This document shows, piece by piece, positions 59,127 to 64,000 of a stretch of 64,000 bases of DNA; positions within the stretch are counted from its first letter, which is position 1, and each line of letters begins with the position of its first letter. The translations under genes and the position numbers were made by a program. The notes beneath the pieces are model-generated. The model saw only the letters and a list, made by a program, of their open reading frames with translations, was not told the origin of the DNA and did no database searches. The DNA is from Ectobacillus antri (GTDB lineage: Bacteria; Bacillota; Bacilli; Bacillales; Bacillaceae_G). Location: NCBI RefSeq assembly GCF_003852715.1, contig NZ_RIAV01000004.1:157979-221978 (forward strand). The letters are read 5' to 3'.

Positions 59127-59174
59127 TATGTCGTCTTACTTATCTCATATATATGAGATAAGTAAGACGACATA
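59127..59174. repeat. Perfect 48-bp palindrome
   Basis: Bases 59127-59150 and 59151-59174 are exact reverse complements with no spacer. The centre is CATATATATG; the arms read outwards through ATCTCAT to TATGTCGTC. It lies 33 bases after the TIGR03943 gene and 25 bases before the small membrane gene. No T run follows, so it is not a usual terminator. Confidence 0.95.
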
Positions 59175-59198
59175 GTGTCCAAAGAGAGGGAGATTGCG

Positions 59199-59348
59199 AT
59201 GGAATATGTATTTGAAGCGCTCGTTATTATTATTTCATTATGCATACCTTTAGTGTTTGTGGTTCTATTTTTACATGAATTGATCAAAGGATTAGGGAGC
59301 TCAACAGTCATCACATCAAAGCAAGAGAATCCATATCAAGAAAGCTGA
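59199..59348 (+). CDS. Small membrane protein (49 aa)
   Basis: ATG 59199 follows GAGAGGGAGATTGCG and opens a 49-codon frame: one membrane helix (ALVIIISLCIPLVFVVLFL) and a polar tail (QENPYQES). Strong ribosome-binding site and a terminator starting inside its last codons make it a real gene. I do not recognise the family. It may be the third member of the permease unit, separated by the 48-bp palindrome. Confidence 0.65.
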   Translation: MEYVFEALVIIISLCIPLVFVVLFLHELIKGLGSSTVITSKQENPYQES

Positions 59349-59372
59349 CCCGTTGATAGGTCAGCTTTTTTT
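59342..59372 (+). terminator. Terminator of the small membrane protein gene
   Basis: AAGCTGACC and GGTCAGCTT pair around CGTTGATA and run into TTTTTTT; the TGA stop lies in the stem. Confidence 0.88.
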
Positions 59373-59380
59373 ATAAATTG

Positions 59381-59511
59381 GCTGTGCTAAAGCGTAATAT
59401 TGATAATAGGCACTTGCTAATTGGGTAAGATTTCTAGTGGAAAAACTGCTCAAGAGGAGATGGTGGGCTCATTGACCACCTGCTGAAAGTAACAGAGAAC
59501 TTTAACACAAC
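59381..59511. repeat. Repeat family B, copy 4
   Basis: GCTGTGCTAAAGC...GGCACTTGCTAATTGGG...GGTGGGCTCATTGACCACC...AACTTTAACACAAC. It shares ends and core with the other copies; its centre has a different palindrome (GGTGG/CCACC). Confidence 0.68.
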
Positions 59512-59685
59512 ATATCATAAACACAAGTTTACTTTAGCTTACAAAGAAAAGGTGTTATATATTCGTCACTTCAAATAAGGTAATCCGTGCGCTTTATTAT
59601 GATTTATATGTAGACAAAGAAAAATATGGTATAATTCATGAAAATAAGATATATACAAAGTAACTTATAAGAACAAGACTGTATT

Positions 59686-59847
59686 ATGCAGTATCACACC
59701 ATAATAGATTCAGCTGTTTTGTATAAGGAAATAGCCGGCGTTTTTCTCCCTATCGTTAATACGATGTACCTTGACCTGATTGAGGAAAGGGGCTTCGTGG
59801 CGAAAAATATTAAAGGAGTAGTGAAGGAATGGAGCGATGTACGTTAG
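59686..59847 (+). CDS. Possible small gene overlapping the HD hydrolase gene
   Basis: A 53-codon frame from ATG 59686 to TAG 59845-59847 reads like natural protein (VLYKEIAGVFLPIVNTMYLD, then LIEERGFVAKNIKGVVKEWS). It overlaps the next gene by 19 bases and carries that gene's ribosome-binding site, which would couple translation. It has no clear ribosome-binding site of its own. I do not recognise it; it could be a decayed remnant. Confidence 0.35.
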   Translation: MQYHTIIDSAVLYKEIAGVFLPIVNTMYLDLIEERGFVAKNIKGVVKEWSDVR

Positions 59848-60392
59848 ACAGGTGGATGAAAGCCGTAGAAATGGCGACAGTTGCACATATGGAGCAAGCG
59901 AGAAAGGGAAATGGTGTACCCTATATTACGCATCCGTATACAGTAGCGCTTTTATTAACACACGCAGGCTGTCGTGAAGAGGTTATAATTGCAGGACTGC
60001 TTCATGATACAATTGAAGACACTACTATTCGTTACGAAGATATTCGCAAAGAATTTGGCGAGGTTGTTGCAGAACTTGTATTAGAGTGTACAGAGTTAGA
60101 TCGAACTAAGAGTTGGGAAGAACGCAAGCAACGAACAATTGACAAATTGAACCGCATCTCTATGGATGGTTGTATGATTGCATGTGCTGATAAATTGCAT
60201 AATATTCGGGGCACCGCGCAGGAGTTTTCCGTATGTGGAGAGGAAATATGGAAACGTTTTAACCGAGGTAAGGATAAGCAGCAATGGTATTATATATCAG
60301 TTGTACAAGCACTTGGTAAACGTATCCCTAATACTGAGATATACCAACTGCTAAAAGGAGAGGTTGAAAGGTTATTTAACATAAGGATCTAA
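59829..60392 (+). CDS. HD-domain hydrolase (small alarmone hydrolase type)
   Basis: This 187-aa HD-superfamily protein has HMEQARKGNGVPYITHPYTVA, LLHDTIEDT (the HD dyad) and a later ADKLHNI. The order is that of the (p)ppGpp hydrolase domain of RelA/SpoT and of single-domain alarmone hydrolases; no synthetase or TGS domain is present. It may degrade (p)ppGpp or a related nucleotide in the cytoplasm. AAAGGAGTAGTGAAGGA precedes ATG 59829. A family A repeat begins 3 bases after the stop. Confidence 0.83.
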   Translation: MERCTLDRWMKAVEMATVAHMEQARKGNGVPYITHPYTVALLLTHAGCREEVIIAGLLHDTIEDTTIRYEDIRKEFGEVVAELVLECTELDRTKSWEERKQRTIDKLNRISMDGCMIACADKLHNIRGTAQEFSVCGEEIWKRFNRGKDKQQWYYISVVQALGKRIPNTEIYQLLKGEVERLFNIRI

Positions 60393-60394
60393 AT

Positions 60395-60563
60395 AAAAAG
60401 AGGCTGGGACAAAAGGTTTTTAGCCAAAGAAAAATCCGAACTGTTAGTCGGAATTCTCTACACAGAATTCGATTTAGTTCGGATTTTTCCGTTATGAGTG
60501 TTCGTTATCCTCTATTCTTTCGGCTTTATAGTTACATGATGCAGTTATGTCTCGGCCTTTTTC
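60395..60563. repeat. Repeat family A, copy 4 (reverse orientation)
   Basis: AAAAAGAGGCTGGGACA...TGTCTCGGCCTTTTT, same orientation as copy 2 with the inner AAAAATCCGAACT/AGTTCGGATTTTT stem. It fills the gap between the HD gene and the TGA of the convergent Old Yellow Enzyme gene. Confidence 0.85.
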
Positions 60564-61590
60564 ATTTATGCTTAATTGTGCCAGGTGCACGTTCATATTG
60601 TTTTGGTTCGCTCAATTCAAACCCTAATTCGTTTGCGGCTGTGCGTGGAAAGTATGGATTACGCAACAATTCACGGCCGATGAAGATCAAATCTGCTTGC
60701 TCGTTTCGCAAAATTTCTTCTGCTTGCAAACCACTAGTGATGAGCCCGACTGCCCCGGTAGCGATTTGTGCTTCATGCTTAATTTGATTAGAGAACGGAA
60801 CTTGATAGCCAGGATACACGTCGATTGAGGCAGGCACTAAAGCGCCTGAACTACAATCTATCACATCTACACCTTGTTTTTTCATCCATTTTGCGAATTC
60901 AACATAATCATCTGGTGTAAGACCACCGGGATAATAGTCGGTTGCAGAAATGCGAACCATGATTGGCCCGGTCCAAACCTCTTGAACGGCTGTAATAATT
61001 TCACGTAAAAAGCGATAACGATTTTCGGCACTGCCGCCATATTCGTCTGTTCTCTGATTAGAAAGAGGAGATAAAAATTCATTAATCAAGTAGCCGTGAG
61101 CACCGTGAATTTCGATGACATCAAAAGCAGCCTTACGCGCTCTCACAGCAGCAGCCTGAAATGCAGCGACAATATCTTTAATTTCATGTGTCGCAAGGGC
61201 AAGAGGTGTTTTCATACCGTCATATGGAATAGCGGAAGGTGCAACCGCAGGTGTGTCTACTGTCGCTTTCCGTCCGGCGTGTGCAAGTTGAATTGCTGAT
61301 TTGGCACCATATTCTCTAATTAAACGAGTTAGGGTCTGTAACCCTTCAATGTGAGCATCATCCCAAATTCCTAAGTCTTTACTTGAAATACGACCTTCTG
61401 GTGTAACAGCCGTAGCTTCTAGCATAACGAGACCGACTTGGCCCGCTGCACGAGACGCATAATGGACTTGATGAAAGGTATTGGCCATACCTTGACTATC
61501 GGCTGAGTACATGCACATTGGTGACATGACAATTCGGTTTTTTAATACAACTTCCTTTAGCATATAGGGAGAAAACAATAATGAATCCAC
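60562..61590 (-). CDS. namA: NADPH dehydrogenase, Old Yellow Enzyme family (YqjM/NamA)
   Basis: This 342-aa FMN-dependent TIM-barrel ene-reductase reduces activated C=C bonds and is oxidative-stress-linked in B. subtilis (YqjM). It starts [30 protein letters not shown], with the Cys of the thermophilic-type subgroup in [38 protein letters not shown] (the HGAH substrate pair) and [12 protein letters not shown] complete the family motifs. I chose GTG 61590 with AAAGGAGGGG 6-8 bases upstream; the frame runs 73 codons further up without family similarity. Confidence 0.93.
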   Translation of the reverse strand: MDSLLFSPYMLKEVVLKNRIVMSPMCMYSADSQGMANTFHQVHYASRAAGQVGLVMLEATAVTPEGRISSKDLGIWDDAHIEGLQTLTRLIREYGAKSAIQLAHAGRKATVDTPAVAPSAIPYDGMKTPLALATHEIKDIVAAFQAAAVRARKAAFDVIEIHGAHGYLINEFLSPLSNQRTDEYGGSAENRYRFLREIITAVQEVWTGPIMVRISATDYYPGGLTPDDYVEFAKWMKKQGVDVIDCSSGALVPASIDVYPGYQVPFSNQIKHEAQIATGAVGLITSGLQAEEILRNEQADLIFIGRELLRNPYFPRTAANELGFELSEPKQYERAPGTIKHK

Positions 61591-61998
61591 AAAAACCCCT
61601 CCTTTATGTAATTGTATTGATTTTATCATTTGTCTGTTTAGAGAGCGAGAAATCCGCTTAGTTATTAAAAGCTTGTGTTTTGTATTCTCATCCTTCAATT
61701 GATTTAATAGACTTTTTAAAAGTATATAAATCATAAATTTCTGTTTAGTAGAGTGAACGATAAGAATTAACTTAGGGCTATTTGACGGCAAAATCATGTG
61801 ATTTTGCACATGAAAGCATATTTATGACAGATAAAGTATAGCAAGTTATTGAATTCTGATTAAAAAAAGATTTGAAATTAAATAAATATTATGTATAATA
61901 CAAACAAGCAGGGGTTTTATAGATAGATAAATTCAGATAATAAAAACATACTGAAAATTTAAACTTCTGTATTTAACTCGGAGGGGGTATTATAGGAC
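61591..61998 (+). promoter_or_regulatory. Control region of oppA: promoter and possible CodY box
   Basis: TTGAAA (61872-61877), 16 bases, TATAAT (61894-61899) is the likely oppA promoter. AACATACTGAAAATT (61945-61959) matches the CodY consensus AATTTTCWGAAAATT at 12 of 15 positions. A palindrome GCAAAATCA-TG-TGATTTTGC lies at 61788-61807, next to TTGACG (61782). The remaining AT-rich sequence shows nothing else. Confidence 0.45.
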
Positions 61999-63663
61999 AT
62001 GAAGAACAAAGTAACAGTATTAACAGCTGCAGTCCTATCCACAAGCATGTTTTTAACTGCATGTAGCGGAAATGAAAAAACATCAACAACAGAGAAGAAA
62101 AAGGAAGAAAACAATTCTGGAGCAAATCTCGCTGCTAAGCAGGTACTAAATGTGACCGAAACAGCGGAAATTCCATCTATGGACACATCAAAATCTACGG
62201 ATAATGTATCTTTTAAAGTATTTGTTAATGCGATGGAAGGGTTATATCGTCTTGACAAAGATAATAAACCTACGCCTGGTATGGCCAAAAGTGTAGATGT
62301 TAGTGCAGATAAAAAGACATATACATTCCACCTACGTGATGCAAAATGGTCAAACGGTGAACCTGTAAAAGCACAAGACTTTGTATTCGCATGGAGACGC
62401 GCTGTAGATCCTGCAACAGCATCCGAGTATGCGTTCATTTTATTTGATATTAAAAATGCAGAAAAAGTAAACAAGAAAGAATTACCGCTTGATCAATTAG
62501 GTGTGACAGCGAAAGATGATAAAACGCTTGTTGTAGAGCTTAGCAATCCAGTTCCATATTTCTTAGAACTAACAACATTCCCTACATACTTCCCGCAAAA
62601 TGAACAGTTTGTAAAGGCACAAGGGGATAAATACGCTTTAGAAGCAAATACGACGCTTTACAACGGACCGTTCGTTATGAGTGAATGGAGGCATGAGCAG
62701 GGTTGGAAGTTAAAGAAAAACCCGAATTATTGGGATAAAGATACTGTAAAATTAGAAGAAATTAATACGTCTGTAGTAAAAGAGACATCTACAGCGGTAA
62801 ACTTATATGAAAGCGGTGAAATTGATCGCGTGTTCTTGACTGCGGAGTTTGTTGATAAATATAAAGGAAACCCAGACTTTAAAACGCGTCTTGACTCTCG
62901 CTTATTCTTCATTCGCTTTAACCAAAAAGACCCTGTCTTTAAAAACAAAAAAGTACGTGAAGCATTTGACTTAGCATACGATAAAAAAGGTATTGCTAAC
63001 GTATTGCTAAACGATGGCTCGGTACCTGCATATTCACTTGTACCTACGAAATTTGTAAAAGGTCCTGATGGTAAAGATTTCCGTGATGCAAACAAAAACT
63101 TCCGCGATGGCAAAGATAATGCCGCGCAAGCGAAAAAGCTTTGGGAAGAAGCTAAAAAGGAGCTAGGACAAGACAAGCTTACGGTTGAAATGTTAAACTA
63201 TGACAATGATACATCCAAAAAAGTCGGTGAGTACATTAAAGCGCAGCTTGAGCAAAACCTTCCTGGATTGACAGTAAATATTAAACAGCAACCGTTTAAA
63301 CAAAAACTTGAGTTAGAGAAGAAGCAAGAATATGCGTTCTCCTTCTCTGGATGGGGTCCAGATTATCCAGATCCAATGACGTTTATTGATATGTTTGTTA
63401 CAGACGGCGCGTTCAATGAAATGTCGTATTCAAATCCAAAGTATGATGAGCTTGTAAAACAAGCAAAAGGCGAATTGTTAACGGATGTTTCAAAGCGTTG
63501 GAAAGCTATGCAAGATGCTGAAAAAATCCTGATGGAAGACGTCGCAATTTCTCCTACGTATCAGCGTGGATTTGCTTATATGCAAAAAGAGAAAGTACAA
63601 AATGTATATGACCATAACTTTGGTGGCGACTACAGCTACAAATGGGCATACATTAAAAAATAA
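61999..63663 (+). CDS. oppA: Oligopeptide-binding lipoprotein OppA
   Basis: This 554-aa family-5 peptide-binding protein is anchored by a lipobox (STSMFLTACSGN, Cys23) and presents oligopeptides to an Opp permease. Signatures: TFHLRDAKWSNGEPVKAQDFVFAWRRAVDP and WGPDYPDPMTFIDMF. No oppBCDF genes follow; the next gene is convergent, so this is one of the orphan OppA paralogues common in the B. cereus group. GGAGGGGGTATTATAGGAC precedes the ATG. Confidence 0.93.
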   Translation: MKNKVTVLTAAVLSTSMFLTACSGNEKTSTTEKKKEENNSGANLAAKQVLNVTETAEIPSMDTSKSTDNVSFKVFVNAMEGLYRLDKDNKPTPGMAKSVDVSADKKTYTFHLRDAKWSNGEPVKAQDFVFAWRRAVDPATASEYAFILFDIKNAEKVNKKELPLDQLGVTAKDDKTLVVELSNPVPYFLELTTFPTYFPQNEQFVKAQGDKYALEANTTLYNGPFVMSEWRHEQGWKLKKNPNYWDKDTVKLEEINTSVVKETSTAVNLYESGEIDRVFLTAEFVDKYKGNPDFKTRLDSRLFFIRFNQKDPVFKNKKVREAFDLAYDKKGIANVLLNDGSVPAYSLVPTKFVKGPDGKDFRDANKNFRDGKDNAAQAKKLWEEAKKELGQDKLTVEMLNYDNDTSKKVGEYIKAQLEQNLPGLTVNIKQQPFKQKLELEKKQEYAFSFSGWGPDYPDPMTFIDMFVTDGAFNEMSYSNPKYDELVKQAKGELLTDVSKRWKAMQDAEKILMEDVAISPTYQRGFAYMQKEKVQNVYDHNFGGDYSYKWAYIKK

Positions 63664-63666
63664 TGG

Positions 63667-63713
63667 AATACAAAAAACAACCGGCTATGACACAGTCGGT
63701 TGTTTTTTGTATT
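63667..63713. terminator. Bidirectional terminator
   Basis: AATACAAAAAACAACCG and CGGTTGTTTTTTGTATT pair perfectly (17 bp) between oppA and the stop codon (63714) of the reverse partial gene. Confidence 0.92.
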
Positions 63714-64000
63714 CTACCAAGGAAAACGGAAGGTACGACGGCATGGGTGATGTGTTTTTTTATGGCGGTCTTCTTTGTTATCATGCCAATGATTTGATTT
63801 ATTGTCAGACTTACATGGACGTTGCTTTTCTGGAAAAACATTAATAAAGCGAACCTTACCGCCCTTTTTATGACAAGAACGCTTAGAGAAGTAAGAGCGT
63901 TTAGAGAAACAAGAACGCTTAGAGAAGTAAGCGCGTTTAGAGAAGTAAGAGCGTTTAGAGAAGTAAGAGCGTTTAGAGAAGTAAGAGCGTTTAGAGAAGT
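63714..64000 (-). CDS. C-terminal part of a repeat-rich CotG/CotB-like spore protein (partial)
   Basis: The minus-strand frame is open from the right edge to a TAG at 63714-63716 (95 codons) with no start in the window. It encodes about seven tandem hexapeptides YFSKRS (with CFSKRS and YFSKRA variants). A basic Cys/His-rich tail follows, including KGGKVRFINVFPEKQRPCKS, HWHDNKEDRHKKTHH and RRTFRFPW. Ser-Lys-Arg repeats of this kind occur in CotG/CotB-type coat and exosporium proteins phosphorylated by CotH. The stop abuts a shared terminator with oppA, supporting a real convergent gene. The family name is inferred. Confidence 0.6.
   Translation of the reverse strand, partial: FSKRSYFSKRSYFSKRSYFSKRAYFSKRSCFSKRSYFSKRSCHKKGGKVRFINVFPEKQRPCKSDNKSNHWHDNKEDRHKKTHHPCRRTFRFPW
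63876..64000. repeat. 18-bp tandem repeat, about seven units, continuing past the edge
   Basis: Units read AGAGCGTTTAGAGAAGTA with few changes (AGAACGCTTAGAGAAGTA, AGAGCGTTTAGAGAAACA). The last four are almost identical. The period is six codons, coding YFSKRS on the minus strand. The array could expand or contract by slippage. Confidence 0.95.

Noticed and set aside
59640..59828. Riboswitch in the leader of the HD hydrolase
   Set aside because: No known aptamer core could be matched; the region is better read as a small open frame.
63876..64000. CRISPR-like array at the right edge
   Set aside because: The 18-bp units are directly adjacent with no unique spacers; this is a tandem coding repeat.
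63870..64000. Forward-strand frame MTRTLREV... through the tandem repeat
   Set aside because: No ribosome-binding site; the reverse frame has a long meaningful tail and a terminator next to its stop.

Overview
This is chromosomal DNA of a low-GC, Gram-positive, spore-forming, motile Bacillus, most likely a member or close relative of the Bacillus cereus group. The evidence is the flagellar gene order (fliI to flgG with mogR, flagellin and a lytic transglycosylase inside the cluster), a MogR repressor, a flagellin promoter of sigma-A type, and the set of TnrA, Zur, PerR and lysine-riboswitch controls. No prophage, transposase gene, rRNA, tRNA or CRISPR array was seen.

Region 1 (1-19.7 kb) is most of a flagellar cluster. 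It holds the end of fliH, then fliI, fliJ, fliK, flgD, flgE, two small accessory genes (one FliG-like) and cheV. Next come mogR, a reversed coiled-coil gene and reversed flagellin, then a transglycosylase, a FliN-like gene, fliM, fliN, fliO, fliP, fliQ, fliR, flhB, flhA, flhF and flgG. Together they encode the ATPase, hook, switch complex, export gate and filament.

Region 2 (19.7-33.7 kb) is housekeeping and accessory. It holds an acetyltransferase broken by one in-frame TGA, an AGCS amino-acid symporter, two HAD phosphatases/mutases, a YczE-type membrane protein, topoisomerase III, an RsgA GTPase behind a small upstream ORF and hairpin, an APH-family kinase, a Gly/Pro/Tyr-rich peptide, and a MoxR-DUF58-transglutaminase operon.

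Region 3 (33.7-47 kb) holds a lysine riboswitch with an APC permease, DUF445, RluF, an azoreductase, an alpha/beta hydrolase, a cold-shock protein, a glutaminyl-tRNA synthetase, an M42 peptidase and an esterase. It ends with a YuiF-type transporter preceded by what looks like a complete ribosome-mediated histidine attenuator.

Region 4 (46.7-59.4 kb) is nitrogen and metal homeostasis. It holds tnrA with two TnrA boxes facing small genes, a SplA-like gene, a glutamine ABC transporter, PerR-boxed dps, two CobW/ZagA GTPases, a Zur-boxed ZnuA-type lipoprotein, a permease/TIGR03943 pair, and a 48-bp perfect palindrome before a small membrane protein gene.

Region 5 (59.4-64 kb) holds an HD hydrolase, an Old Yellow Enzyme, an OppA lipoprotein and, running off the right edge on the minus strand, the C-terminal part of a repeat-rich protein resembling CotG/CotB-type spore-coat proteins.

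Three families of short non-coding repeats are scattered through the intergenic regions. Family A (about 170 bp, four copies, long hairpins) always sits between convergent genes and touches three stop codons. Families B (about 90-130 bp with TGTTAAAG-type inverted ends) and C (about 190 bp) resemble MITEs. All identifications come from reading the sequence; no database search was run.
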